Source of the DNA: a virus
Direction: 5' to 3' (one strand)
Virus record (IMG/VR): IMGVR_UViG_3300050123_000189
Location: 1-22,452 of that record
DNA length: 22,452 nucleotides
Shown here piece after piece: positions 14,395 through 22,323 of this stretch. The position numbers and the translations under genes were made by a program. Under the pieces are notes generated by a model that had not been told where the DNA came from, did no database searches, and saw only the letters and a list, made by a program, of their open reading frames with translations. Numbering within the stretch: the first letter of the stretch is position 1; each line of letters opens with the position of its first letter.

Positions 14395-14520
14395 CCCCCC
14401 AGGGGTGGTCAAATCGCTACAGTTAGCCATTCAAACGACCGTTGCCCCCTCTCACACGAATTTTCGCAGAATTTGATAAGGGGGGTAGCCAAAAATCGCA
14501 AAATTCAATAGGTAAACGCA
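14395..14520 (+). other. non-coding stretch after HNH, possible cohesive-end (cos) region
   Basis: This stretch of about 125 bases has no gene. It opens with CCCCCCAGGGG and contains GCCCCCT (about 14444-14450) opposite AAGGGGGG (about 14479-14486), with an A/T-rich core between them. G/C runs with a GGTCAAATCGCTACAG-like segment are what I have seen after HNH genes in HK97-like phages, where cos often lies. In many relatives terS follows directly; here accessory genes follow. This is a positional inference only. Confidence 0.3.
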
Positions 14521-14555
14521 GTAGCTACAAGGGTTTGTGGCTACTTTTATTTTGT
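14521..14555 (+). terminator. intrinsic terminator before the modification genes
   Basis: GTAGCTACAA (14521-14530) and TTGTGGCTAC (14535-14544) form a 10-bp stem with one G-T pair and a GGGT loop, followed by TTTTATTTTG. Confidence 0.75.
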
Positions 14556-14584
14556 CCCAAACCCATGTAACGGAGTAATGCCAA

Positions 14585-14914
14585 ATGATAAACAGTGATA
14601 AAGATAAAATACGGCAACTTAGGCTCGAAGGTATTGGATATAAAGGGATTGCGGCTAGTCTTGGTATCAGTCGCGACAGTGTTCGCAGTTTTTGCAAACA
14701 TAACGGTCTTGAGGGCAATTCATCTGTCGTTTCTTTAAACTATCAAGAAAACAAAAACCGCAATAAGATTTGCACCAATTGTGGTAAGCCTTTAAAGCAG
14801 AAAAGACTGGGGCGCAATAAACGTTTTTGCAGTGACAAGTGCAGGCATAGTTGGTGGCACTCATTTTCACAAATAAAAATACAGTTTCTGAAAGGCGAAG
14901 AAGATGGAGTTTAA
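14585..14914 (+). CDS. HTH plus zinc-ribbon regulatory protein
   Basis: The product has 109 residues. GGAG at 14572-14575 is 9 bases before ATG 14585. Residues 5-42 form a sigma-like or resolvase-like helix-turn-helix (KIRQLRLEGIGYKGIAASLG, then ISRDSVRSFCKHNGL). Residues 60-90 form a zinc ribbon with C63-T-N-C66 and C82-S-D-K-C86 (KICTNCGKPL, RFCSDKCRHSWW). Similar HTH-zinc proteins stand ahead of DNA methyltransferase genes in Firmicute phages and conjugative elements. The gene overlaps the ParB-methyltransferase start by 11 bases. It may regulate the modification genes; that is inferred. Confidence 0.75.
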   Translation: MINSDKDKIRQLRLEGIGYKGIAASLGISRDSVRSFCKHNGLEGNSSVVSLNYQENKNRNKICTNCGKPLKQKRLGRNKRFCSDKCRHSWWHSFSQIKIQFLKGEEDGV

Positions 14915-16127
14915 GAAAATTCAAATAGATAGTTTAATCCCTGCTGAATATAATCCACGAAAAAAGCTTAAACCTGGGGACGAAGAGTTTGAAAAAATCA
15001 AGAACAGCATAAAAGAGTTTGGATATGTCGACCCCATTATCGTAAATAAAGATTTAACAGTTATTGGTGGACATCAGAGAATATCCGTTTTAAAGGAACT
15101 GGGATACACAGAGATTGATTGCGTTGTAATTGAAATTGATAAAACAAAAGAAAAAGCATTAAATATAGCACTCAATAAAATCAGCGGTGAGTGGAATAAA
15201 GAACTACTTGCGGATTTAATCAAGGATTTACAAAGCATAGATTATGATATCGGCTTCACAGGCTTTGACCCTCCTGAGATTGATGCGTTATTTAATGAGT
15301 TGTTTCCTAAAGGCGTAAAAGAAGATGGCTTTGATGAGCCACCACCGGAAAATCCTATCTCAAAACAGGGTGATGTTTGGCTGCTTGGTCGCCACCGCTT
15401 GGTTTGTGGGGATAGCACTAAACTTGAAACCTACAAACTCCTTATGGATGGTAAGTCTGCAAATTTAGTTGTAACTGATCCCCCTTACAATGTGGCATAT
15501 GAGGGAACTGCTGGGACTATCCAAAATGATAATATGGATGATAAAAAATTCTATGAGTTTCTTCTGAACTCATACAAAGGTATGTTTGAAAGCTTAACGG
15601 ATGGCGGTTCTATTTATGTATTTCATGCTGACCGTGAAACCGTTAATTTCAGAATGGCTTTTAAAGAGGCAGGTTTCTTTTGTCATCAAACTTGTATTTG
15701 GGTTAAAAACTCACCGGTGTTGGGGCGTTGCGATTATCAGTATAACCATGAGCCGGTTCTTGTTGGTTGGAAGCCAACTGCCGGGCATAAGTTTTATGCT
15801 GACAGGAAGCAACGTACTACTTGGAACTTTGACAGACCCACAAAATCAAAATATCATCCAACTATGAAACCAATAGCTTTAATGGCTTATCCTATTGTTA
15901 ATTCAAGCCTCACCAATTCAATTGTCCTTGATCCATTCGGTGGAAGCGGTTCAACTCTGATCGCATGTGAGCAGACCGACAGAATCTGCTATACCATAGA
16001 ACTTGATGAAAAGTATGCAGACGTTATCGTGAAACGATATATAGAGCAAGTTGGCAGCGAAGAATGTGTGTTCCTTTTAAGAGATGGGATCAGAGAAAAG
16101 TATTCTGAGGTGAAGACTAATGAGTAG
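14904..16127 (+). CDS. ParB-like/DNA methyltransferase fusion (beta-class, N6A or N4C)
   Basis: The product has 407 residues. Residues 1-110 are a ParB/sulfiredoxin-fold domain (IPAEYNPRK, GYVDPIIVNK, VIGGHQRISVLKELGY). Residues 155-400 are an amino-methyltransferase with D192-P-P-Y195 (catalytic motif IV) placed before F345-G-G-S-G-S350 (SAM-binding motif I), the beta-class order. The sequence alone does not separate N6-adenine from N4-cytosine. No restriction endonuclease gene is adjacent, so it is an orphan enzyme that probably protects phage DNA from host restriction or affects packaging or regulation. The ParB part may recognise DNA or use CTP, as in other ParB folds; this is speculative. 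It overlaps the cytosine methyltransferase by 8 bases. Confidence 0.93.
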   Translation: MEFKKIQIDSLIPAEYNPRKKLKPGDEEFEKIKNSIKEFGYVDPIIVNKDLTVIGGHQRISVLKELGYTEIDCVVIEIDKTKEKALNIALNKISGEWNKELLADLIKDLQSIDYDIGFTGFDPPEIDALFNELFPKGVKEDGFDEPPPENPISKQGDVWLLGRHRLVCGDSTKLETYKLLMDGKSANLVVTDPPYNVAYEGTAGTIQNDNMDDKKFYEFLLNSYKGMFESLTDGGSIYVFHADRETVNFRMAFKEAGFFCHQTCIWVKNSPVLGRCDYQYNHEPVLVGWKPTAGHKFYADRKQRTTWNFDRPTKSKYHPTMKPIALMAYPIVNSSLTNSIVLDPFGGSGSTLIACEQTDRICYTIELDEKYADVIVKRYIEQVGSEECVFLLRDGIREKYSEVKTNE

Positions 16128-18066
16128 TTTAACCCTTGGCTCTCTTTTTGATGGCAGCGGCGGATTTCCGCTTGGTGCAATACTTAACGGGATCACCCCG
16201 GTATGGGCAAGTGAAATTGAGCCTTTTCCAATAAGGGTAACCACAATAAGGCTGCCTTTTATGAAGCACTATGGAGATATATGCAAAATAAATGGTGCAG
16301 AAATAGAGCCTGTTGATATCATAACGTTTGGATCGCCCTGCACTGATATGTCCGTTGCAGGTAAAAGAGCCGGACTTGGCGGTACACAATCAGCACTATT
16401 TTATGAAGCCATCAGGGTTATTAAAGAGATGAGGTGTAAAACAAATGGTAAATACCCACGTTTCATTGTGTGGGAAAACGTGCCGGGTGCATTTTCAAGC
16501 GGAAAAGGTGACGATTTCAGAGCAGTCCTCCGTGAAATCGTCAAAATCAAAGAGCAAACCGCTGATGTTCCTATGCCTCAGAAATGGTTGTCAGCAGGTG
16601 AAATCGTGGGAGATGGTTTTTCTGTTGCCTGGCGAACAATTGATGCCAGGTTTTGGGGAGTCGCCCAACGCAGGCGTCGTATCTACCTTGTCGCAGATTT
16701 TGCAGACAGCAGTGCCGGAAAAATATTATTTGAGTTCGAAGGCTTGTCAGGGTATACTCCGCAGAGCATCAAGCCGTGGCAAACAACTGCCGGAAATGCT
16801 GAAGAATGCATTGGAACGCCACTCAGCTTTGAACCGGGAGCCGCATCAAGATTAGACGGGCATTATTGGCAAGATAGCACTTGCACTCTTCGTGCAGATA
16901 TGGGTGATAACCAATTAGCTGTTGCAATAGAAAATCATCCGACCGACAGTAGAGTAAATCTTGATGACAGCGGAACAGTTCAAACCCTTACTTCTCGTAT
17001 GGGTACTGGCGGCTGCAATGTACCGCTTGTTATGGGTGAAAGATTACAAGGGTTGCCTATCTCCGAAAACTTGGCACAAACCTTGCTCGGCACTGATTAT
17101 AAAGGTGTTCAGTGTGTTTTTGAAGCAGTTCCGCAGACTCTAAAAATACGTTCCGGCTGTGAAGGCAATCTCTGCGGAGGGAACGATGGCAAAGGAGCTT
17201 TGGTTCAAGATAACATATCCTCAACCCTATCCTGCAATAACGGCCAGACTGTTTTTGTGCCCAAGGTTTATGGCATTTGCTCCGATGGCAGCAACTCAAT
17301 GAAATCAGATAATCCCAACAGCGGCATTTATGTAGCTGATACCAGCAGAACCCTTGACGGCAATGGCGGTAATCCGTCTTGCAATCAAGGAGGCATGGCT
17401 GTAGTTTCTATTCAGGGCAGCATGATAGGCAGAGATGATAAAAACGGGCCGCAAGGTGATGGACTTAATGAAGATATAAGCTTTACGCTGAATACAATTG
17501 ACCGTCATGCTGTGGCATACAGTTTAGACAGAGCAAGTTATAACCAGGGCAAAAATGCTCAGCTTGATATAAGTATTAGCGAGGAACAGGCACAGACCCT
17601 TATTGCAAAGGGGTCTCATGCAGTGGCTCAACCGGCAAGCTTTTATCCTCAACTGAAAGCCGAGAGTCAATGTTTCAGACAGGATGGAACAGCAAACACC
17701 CTTGTAAATGGTACGAACCCCGGTTATCAAAATGGAATAGTTGAACCTGAATATACGGTTAGGCGGCTGACACCTACGGAATGTGCTTTGCTTCAAGGCT
17801 TTCCGACTGATTGGTGCAGTAATCTTGAAACAAAAGAACCATCTGAAGCAGACATTGCTTGGTGGTCAGATGTTTTTGAAACACACCGTAAAATAACCGG
17901 CACAAGCTCAAGACCAAAAAACAGAAATCAGATTATAAAGTGGTTGAAAAATCCTTATTCTGATGCTGCAGAGTACAAAATGTGGGGCAACGGAGTGGCA
18001 CTTCCCTGTGTTTGCTTTGTACTTGCCGGGATTGCATGGGCAGCAAACCTTGATATGAACCCGTAA
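16120..18066 (+). CDS. C5-cytosine DNA methyltransferase with repeat-rich target-recognition region
   Basis: The product has 648 residues, against about 330-450 for typical family members. Motif I is LTLGSLFDGSGGFPLG; motif IV has catalytic C74 in FGSPCTDMS; motif VI is W118-E-N-V; motif VIII is AQRRRRIYLVADF; motifs IX and X are PTECALLQGFPTDW and WGNGVALPCVCFVLAGIAW near the end. Between about residues 215 and 545 lies an enlarged region in place of the target-recognition domain, holding at least eight copies of a short x-T-L pattern (CTLRADMG, QTLTSRMG, QTLLGTDY, STLSCNNG, RTLDGNGG, FTLNTIDR, QTLIAKGS, NTLVNGTN), most followed by a V- or A-containing strand. The target sequence cannot be read from the protein. 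Together with the upstream enzyme it probably protects phage DNA from host restriction. Confidence 0.95.
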   Translation: MSSLTLGSLFDGSGGFPLGAILNGITPVWASEIEPFPIRVTTIRLPFMKHYGDICKINGAEIEPVDIITFGSPCTDMSVAGKRAGLGGTQSALFYEAIRVIKEMRCKTNGKYPRFIVWENVPGAFSSGKGDDFRAVLREIVKIKEQTADVPMPQKWLSAGEIVGDGFSVAWRTIDARFWGVAQRRRRIYLVADFADSSAGKILFEFEGLSGYTPQSIKPWQTTAGNAEECIGTPLSFEPGAASRLDGHYWQDSTCTLRADMGDNQLAVAIENHPTDSRVNLDDSGTVQTLTSRMGTGGCNVPLVMGERLQGLPISENLAQTLLGTDYKGVQCVFEAVPQTLKIRSGCEGNLCGGNDGKGALVQDNISSTLSCNNGQTVFVPKVYGICSDGSNSMKSDNPNSGIYVADTSRTLDGNGGNPSCNQGGMAVVSIQGSMIGRDDKNGPQGDGLNEDISFTLNTIDRHAVAYSLDRASYNQGKNAQLDISISEEQAQTLIAKGSHAVAQPASFYPQLKAESQCFRQDGTANTLVNGTNPGYQNGIVEPEYTVRRLTPTECALLQGFPTDWCSNLETKEPSEADIAWWSDVFETHRKITGTSSRPKNRNQIIKWLKNPYSDAAEYKMWGNGVALPCVCFVLAGIAWAANLDMNP

Positions 18067-18204
18067 TATACACAACTATACCCCAATAACTGCTGTGTTT
18101 TTATACTATATGTAGTGCATAATTGTCTGGATATATACCCTATATAGAGTTAATATGTGTATACCGAAAGGGAAAAAGCACACTTTATAAAGGGGAAAAG
18201 GACA

Positions 18205-19113
18205 ATGAAAAGCCAATCAGTAGGAATCGAAATTGAGATGACTTGCATTACAAGAGCAAAAGCAGCAAGCGTTATTGCAAAATACTTACATGGCACAATT
18301 GAAAAAACCTGCGATAGTTATGACACTCACAAAATCATAGCACCAGACTGTAGAACATGGAAGATTGTGAGTGATGCAAGCATTAAAACCATGAAAAAGC
18401 AAGACGGGGAACTTGTTTCAGCAAGCGGGTTGTACAGCGTAGAACTTGTTAGCCCAATTCTTAACTACGATAACGACATAGAAACCTTGCAGGAAATAAT
18501 CAGACTGCTTAGGAAAGCAGGAGCGGTCAGCGAAAGCTACCTGCAATGCGGCATTCACATTCACATAGGAGCGCAAAACCATACTCCGAACACCTTAAAG
18601 AACCTTATAAACCTTATGGCAAGCAAAGAAGATCTGATTTACAAAAGCTTAGAGGTTGACCCTGTCAGAATGAGATATTGCCAAAAGGTCAATGAGGATT
18701 TAATTGAAACAATCAACAAGAAAAAACCACAAACCCTTTCACAACTTGCAGACCTTTGGTACAGCGGATACAGCAGAGAAAGCAGAGAACGCCATTATCA
18801 TTCAAGTAGATACCATGGAATTAATTACCATAGCATATTTACAAATGGAACGATTGAGTTTCGGTTTTTTAATGGGTGCCTACACGCTGGCAAGATACGC
18901 AGTTGGATTGTTTTCTGCATGGCGGTAAGCCACCAAGCACTAACCCAAAAGTCAGCGAGTGCCAAACGTACCCACACGGACAATGAAAAATATACTTTTA
19001 GGTGCTGGCTTTTACGATTGGGCATGATTGGTGATGAGTTCAAAAATTGCAGAGAGCATTTGATGGCTTCGCTCAGCGGAAACTCAGCCTGGAAAACCCT
19101 AAGAGCAGCTTGA
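18205..19113 (+). CDS. amidoligase family protein
   Basis: The product has 302 residues. ATG 18205 follows AGGGG at 18191-18195; the in-frame GTG 18157 has no site. The order SVGIEIEMT (5-13), VELVSPIL, C115-G-I-H118-I-H120-I-G, and R220-F-F-N-G-C with HAGKIRSW matches the amidoligase family described with the glutamine synthetase-like COOH-NH2 ligases, in which the first Glu residues and the two His bind metal-ATP. Such enzymes form an amide between a carboxylate and an amine; the substrate is unknown. A gamma-glutamylcyclotransferase and a cysteine-rich small protein follow, a trio known from phages and conjugative elements, so a peptide-like amide on a protein, cell-wall or DNA-linked group may be made and cleaved here. 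Confidence 0.88.
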   Translation: MKSQSVGIEIEMTCITRAKAASVIAKYLHGTIEKTCDSYDTHKIIAPDCRTWKIVSDASIKTMKKQDGELVSASGLYSVELVSPILNYDNDIETLQEIIRLLRKAGAVSESYLQCGIHIHIGAQNHTPNTLKNLINLMASKEDLIYKSLEVDPVRMRYCQKVNEDLIETINKKKPQTLSQLADLWYSGYSRESRERHYHSSRYHGINYHSIFTNGTIEFRFFNGCLHAGKIRSWIVFCMAVSHQALTQKSASAKRTHTDNEKYTFRCWLLRLGMIGDEFKNCREHLMASLSGNSAWKTLRAA

Positions 19114-19121
19114 AACAGCAG

Positions 19122-19155
19122 AGCCTGTGAGGGGCAGCAACCCCTCACATTGGCT
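19122..19155 (+). terminator. strong intergenic hairpin between amidoligase and cyclotransferase genes
   Basis: TGTGAGGGG (19126-19134) pairs perfectly with CCCCTCACA (19141-19149) around CAGCAA. AGCC (19122-19125) adds four pairs with GGCT (19152-19155) across a TT bulge. Only TTTAT follows, so termination would be partial; mRNA processing or attenuation is also possible. Confidence 0.55.
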
Positions 19156-19179
19156 TTATAAAACTAAAGGAGTAGTAAT

Positions 19180-19635
19180 ATGCAAACGAAAACAAAAATA
19201 TATGGGGCGTATGGTTCAAATATGAACCTCCAGCAGATGAAAAACCGCTGTCCAAATGCCAAGATTATCGGTAAAGGTACTCTTGAAAATTACAGGCTGA
19301 CCTTTAGGGGTAATTATAAAGGCGTAGCAAATATTGAGCCCTGTGTGGGCAGGAATGTGCCAATCGTTCTGTGGGAGATAACCAAAAAATGTGAAACGGC
19401 ACTTGACCTTTACGAAGGTTACCCTACCCTATATATAAAGGAACAGGTTGACGTTACTGTGAATGGCAAATCTATAAAGGCTATGTTTTATGTAATGGCT
19501 GATGAATATACCAATATGGTTGCAAGCCCTACAGAATATTATTTTAATGTTATTGCAAAAGGGTACGTTGACAACGGTATTGAATTAAAACCGCTTCAAA
19601 TAGCATATTCTGAATGTTTATCTGAATTGTATTAA
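19180..19635 (+). CDS. gamma-glutamylcyclotransferase-like (AIG2/GGCT fold) protein
   Basis: The product has 151 residues, the normal size of the fold. The signature glycine loop is Y8-G-A-Y-G-S-N-M15, and the probable catalytic Glu is E79 in DLYEGYP. GVANIEP and the late YFNVIAKGY helix also fit. The family cleaves gamma-glutamyl amides by cyclising the glutamyl group to 5-oxoproline. Next to an amidoligase it may remove or trim an amide product of that enzyme; this pairing was noted in comparative work on amidoligases, but the substrate is not known. AAAGGAG lies 7 bases before ATG 19180, and a strong hairpin separates it from the amidoligase. Confidence 0.9.
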   Translation: MQTKTKIYGAYGSNMNLQQMKNRCPNAKIIGKGTLENYRLTFRGNYKGVANIEPCVGRNVPIVLWEITKKCETALDLYEGYPTLYIKEQVDVTVNGKSIKAMFYVMADEYTNMVASPTEYYFNVIAKGYVDNGIELKPLQIAYSECLSELY

Positions 19636-19647
19636 TGCGGAGGAAAT

Positions 19648-19854
19648 ATGGATAAATTTTTTACACAAAAAACGTGTGATAGATGCAGCGGCGACTTAGA
19701 GGGTGGCCGCATTATGTCAATGTTTAATACCGACTGCATTTGTCTTGCCTGTTGTGAAAAGGAAAAACTAGAAAAGGATTATGACAAGGCGGTAAAAGCT
19801 GACCATGAGCAAATAAAAAAGGGCAATTATAATTTCAAAGGTATAAAAGGCTAG
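19648..19854 (+). CDS. cysteine-rich small protein linked to amidoligase loci
   Basis: The product has 68 residues: MDKFFTQKTCDRCSGDLEGG, then RIMSMFNTDCICLACCEKEK and a charged tail ending NFKGIKG. C10-x2-C13 and C30-x-C32-x2-C35-C36 form a probable zinc site. Almost identical short proteins follow cyclotransferase genes in other gut Firmicute elements, by my recognition of the RxMSMFNTDCIC core. It starts 12 bases after the cyclotransferase stop, with GGAGG at 19638-19642. Function unknown; a partner or substrate of the amidoligase/cyclotransferase pair is a fair guess. Confidence 0.78.
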   Translation: MDKFFTQKTCDRCSGDLEGGRIMSMFNTDCICLACCEKEKLEKDYDKAVKADHEQIKKGNYNFKGIKG

Positions 19855-19935
19855 AACAAATATTCCCATTTGTCTATGCTTTCAGTTTTATAGTGTGTTT
19901 TTTCAAACTCGGTAAATTTTATTGAGAGGGCATCA

Positions 19936-20124
19936 ATGATGAATGAAAAAGAGTTTGCAGAAGTTTTACATGAAGCACTTATACTTTACATGGAGGATGG
20001 CTTAAGCGAAGTCAAAGAGGTAAAGACCTTTAAGAATGCCGGAGTTGTTGGGTTAAGTGATGGATTAATGGTTAGAACCAAGGATGGCAGTGAGTTTCAA
20101 TTGATAATTATAAGAAGCATTTAG
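19936..20124 (+). CDS. small hypothetical phage/element protein
   Basis: The product has 62 residues: MMNEKEFAEVLHEALILYME, then VKEVKTFKNAGVVGLSDGLM and VRTKDGSEFQLIIIRSI. It looks like a helix followed by a four-strand sheet. Short proteins with this ending (a GL-V-R-x-x-DGSEFQL pattern) are frequent in Firmicute mobile elements, with no known role. GAGAGGG at 19924-19930 is 5 bases from ATG 19936 and 8 from ATG 19939, so the second ATG may be the true start. A strong terminator follows. Confidence 0.65.
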   Translation: MMNEKEFAEVLHEALILYMEDGLSEVKEVKTFKNAGVVGLSDGLMVRTKDGSEFQLIIIRSI

Positions 20125-20144
20125 TTAAAAGTTGATAATACCGC

Positions 20145-20173
20145 AAAAGAGCTTACGTAATGTAGGCTCTTTT
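20145..20173 (+). terminator. intrinsic, probably bidirectional, terminator before terS
   Basis: AAAAGAGCTTAC (20145-20156) pairs with GTAGGCTCTTTT (20162-20173) with one wobble and a GTAAT loop. The A and T runs on both sides allow termination in both directions. Confidence 0.85.
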
Positions 20174-20271
20174 GATTTATAAATATAAACGCAGGCACTG
20201 AAATTGCAGGATTTATGAGATTAAGTGTGCAAATTGTTTCCAGATTCAATCTGGGGGAGGAGGTGATACCT

Positions 20272-20757
20272 ATGGCGCAAAGAGGGCGTAAGCCGAAGCC
20301 TACGGCAGTAAAAGTTCTGGAAGGCAATCCCGGTAAACGAGAACTGAATAAAGATGAACCAAAGCCTCAAAAAAAGGCACCGAGATGCCCTGCATGGCTC
20401 GATCCTGAAGCTAAAAAGGAATGGCGAAGAGTTGCAAAGCAGTTAGAACAGCTTGGTGTTTTAACTGAAGTGGATATGGCGGCATTTGCAGGTTACTGTC
20501 AAGCCTATGCACGATGGAAAGAAGCAGAAGAGTTTATAACAAAGCACGGAACAATTGTTAAAACTCCATCGGGGTACTGGCAGCAAGTGCCACAGGTATC
20601 AATCTCTCAGACCTATCTTAAAATCATGGGCAGATTTTGCGAGCAGTTCGGTTTGACACCATCTGCAAGAAGCAGAATTGTTGCTGAAAACGGCCAATCC
20701 GATAAAAATGACCCTATGGAGTTTGTCTTGTATAACGGAGGTAAAAAGATTGTATGA
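20272..20757 (+). CDS. terS: terminase small subunit (P27 family)
   Basis: The product has 161 residues. GGAGGAGGTGAT at 20255-20266 fixes ATG 20272; the longer open frame from 20215 is not used. The protein starts AQRGRKPKPTAVKVLEGNPG and continues KRELNKDEPKPQ..APRCPAWLD, EAKKEWRRVAKQLEQLGVLT and the DMAAFAGYCQAYARWKEAE helix, all hallmarks of P27-type small terminases of HK97-like phages. It binds the packaging site and loads the large subunit. Its 3' end contains the ribosome site of the large-subunit gene. Confidence 0.94.
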   Translation: MAQRGRKPKPTAVKVLEGNPGKRELNKDEPKPQKKAPRCPAWLDPEAKKEWRRVAKQLEQLGVLTEVDMAAFAGYCQAYARWKEAEEFITKHGTIVKTPSGYWQQVPQVSISQTYLKIMGRFCEQFGLTPSARSRIVAENGQSDKNDPMEFVLYNGGKKIV

Positions 20758-22297
20758 TGAAGCAAAAGCACAACATGTTATAAACTTTATCAACTGCCTA
20801 AAGCACACGAAGGGTCAGTGGCATGGAGTGCCGTTTGACCTGTTGCCTTGGCAAGATAAAATTATTCAAGATATATTCGGTAATGTTAAAGACAACGGTT
20901 ATCGTCAATACAATACTGCGTACATTGAAATTCCAAAGAAAAATGGGAAATCTGAACTCGCAGCAGCAGTCGCCCTATATATGACCTGCGGTGATAACGA
21001 ATGGGGTGCCGAAGTGTATGGATGTGCTTCAGATAGACAGCAAGCTTCCATTGTCTTTGATGTTGCTGTAGCCATGATAGACCAGTGCCCGGCACTCAAG
21101 AAAAGAATAAAACCGATCATGTCAGTAAAAAGGCTTGTTTATAAGCCAACCAACAGCTTTTATCAGGTGCTTTCAGCTGAGGCATATACAAAACATGGGC
21201 TGAATATCCATGCAGTTGTTTTTGATGAACTTCATGCCCAACCAAACAGAGAATTATTCGATGTCATGACAAAAGGCTCCGGCGATGCTCGTTTACAACC
21301 ACTCTTTTTCCTGATCACTACAGCCGGTACTGATAGAAATTCAATATGCTTTGAACAGCACCAAAAAGCGGTTGATATACTTGAGGGTCGCAAGATTGAT
21401 TCGACTTTCTACCCGGTCATTTATGGGATTGATGACAATGCAGAGTGGGGTGACGAACACAATTGGTACAAGGCTAATCCATCACTTGGACACACTATTG
21501 ATATAGAAAAGGTGAGAAACGCTTACCTCAGCGCAACTGAAAACCCTGCAGAGGAGAATATATTCAGACAATTGCGGTTAAATCAATGGGTCAAGCAATC
21601 TACTCGCTGGATGCAGATGGATAAATGGGATAAATGCGATTCCAAGATTGATATTGATAATTTAAAAGGCAGAGAATGCTTTGCTGGTCTTGACCTTTCA
21701 AGTACAACAGATATAACAGCATTTGTTCTAGTCTTTCCACCACGCACCGAGGCTGAAAAATATATAGTCCTCCCCTACTTTTGGATACCTGAAGACAACC
21801 TTAAACTTCGTGTAAGGCGCGACCATGTACCCTATGATTTGTGGGAAAAGCAAGGATTCATAAAAACTACAGAAGGAAACGTTGTTCACTATGGATTCAT
21901 AGAAGCATTTATTGAAGAACTTCATACAAAATACAACATAAAAGAAATAGCATTTGACCGCTGGGGCGCAGTTCAGATGGTTCAGAACCTTGAAGGCATG
22001 GGATTTACTGTTGTCCCGTTCGGTCAGGGCTACAAGGATATGTCTCCACCTACAAAAGAACTCATGAAACTTACACTTGAAAAGAAAATAGCGCATGGAG
22101 GCAACCCTGTACTTCGGTGGATGATGGATAATATTTTTATAAAAACTGACCCTGCCGGAAATATAAAACCTGACAAAGAAAAAAGTACTGAAAAAATTGA
22201 TGGCGCGGTTGCTTTGATAATGGCACTGGATAGATCAATCAGGCATCAAGGAAATATTGGAAGTGTGTATGATGAAAGAGGGATTTTGGTATTGTAA
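20750..22297 (+). CDS. terL: terminase large subunit (HK97-type ATPase/nuclease)
   Basis: The product has 515 residues from a TTG start at 20750. CGGAGGT (20736-20742) is 7 bases before this TTG, and MYDEAKAQHVINFINCLKHT then matches the usual start of the family; the open frame from 20678 would overlap terS with no site. The ATPase has P62-K-K-N-G-K67-S and Walker B VVFD159-E160-LHAQ, with ITTAGTD as coupling segment. The nuclease has D315 in FAGLDLSSTTD, D403 in IAFDRWG and D484 in KIDGAVAL. It cuts concatemers and pumps DNA into proheads. No portal gene follows in the remaining 155 bases. Confidence 0.95.
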   Translation: MYDEAKAQHVINFINCLKHTKGQWHGVPFDLLPWQDKIIQDIFGNVKDNGYRQYNTAYIEIPKKNGKSELAAAVALYMTCGDNEWGAEVYGCASDRQQASIVFDVAVAMIDQCPALKKRIKPIMSVKRLVYKPTNSFYQVLSAEAYTKHGLNIHAVVFDELHAQPNRELFDVMTKGSGDARLQPLFFLITTAGTDRNSICFEQHQKAVDILEGRKIDSTFYPVIYGIDDNAEWGDEHNWYKANPSLGHTIDIEKVRNAYLSATENPAEENIFRQLRLNQWVKQSTRWMQMDKWDKCDSKIDIDNLKGRECFAGLDLSSTTDITAFVLVFPPRTEAEKYIVLPYFWIPEDNLKLRVRRDHVPYDLWEKQGFIKTTEGNVVHYGFIEAFIEELHTKYNIKEIAFDRWGAVQMVQNLEGMGFTVVPFGQGYKDMSPPTKELMKLTLEKKIAHGGNPVLRWMMDNIFIKTDPAGNIKPDKEKSTEKIDGAVALIMALDRSIRHQGNIGSVYDERGILVL

Positions 22298-22323
22298 TAT
22301 AATACAATTTTGTATTGTAAAAC

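Noticed and set aside
16445-16855. 136-codon plus-strand frame inside the cytosine methyltransferase
   Set aside because: The main frame carries all methyltransferase motifs across this interval; this frame has no recognisable features.
18157-18204. GTG start for the amidoligase giving 16 extra residues
   Set aside because: There is no ribosome site before it, and the family's first motif (GIEIEMT) lies naturally just after ATG 18205.
18067-18204. Weak stem ACACA...TGTGT followed by TTTTTA after the cytosine methyltransferase, and the TATATACCCTATATA dyad
   Set aside because: The stem is only about 5 bp with a long loop, so it cannot be called a terminator. The dyad is AT-rich and may be chance or part of a promoter.
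22298-22323. AATACAA-TTTTGTATT palindrome after terL as a terminator or attachment site
   Set aside because: The stem is very short and entirely A/T-rich with no GC closure or T-run, and no second copy was seen in the window.
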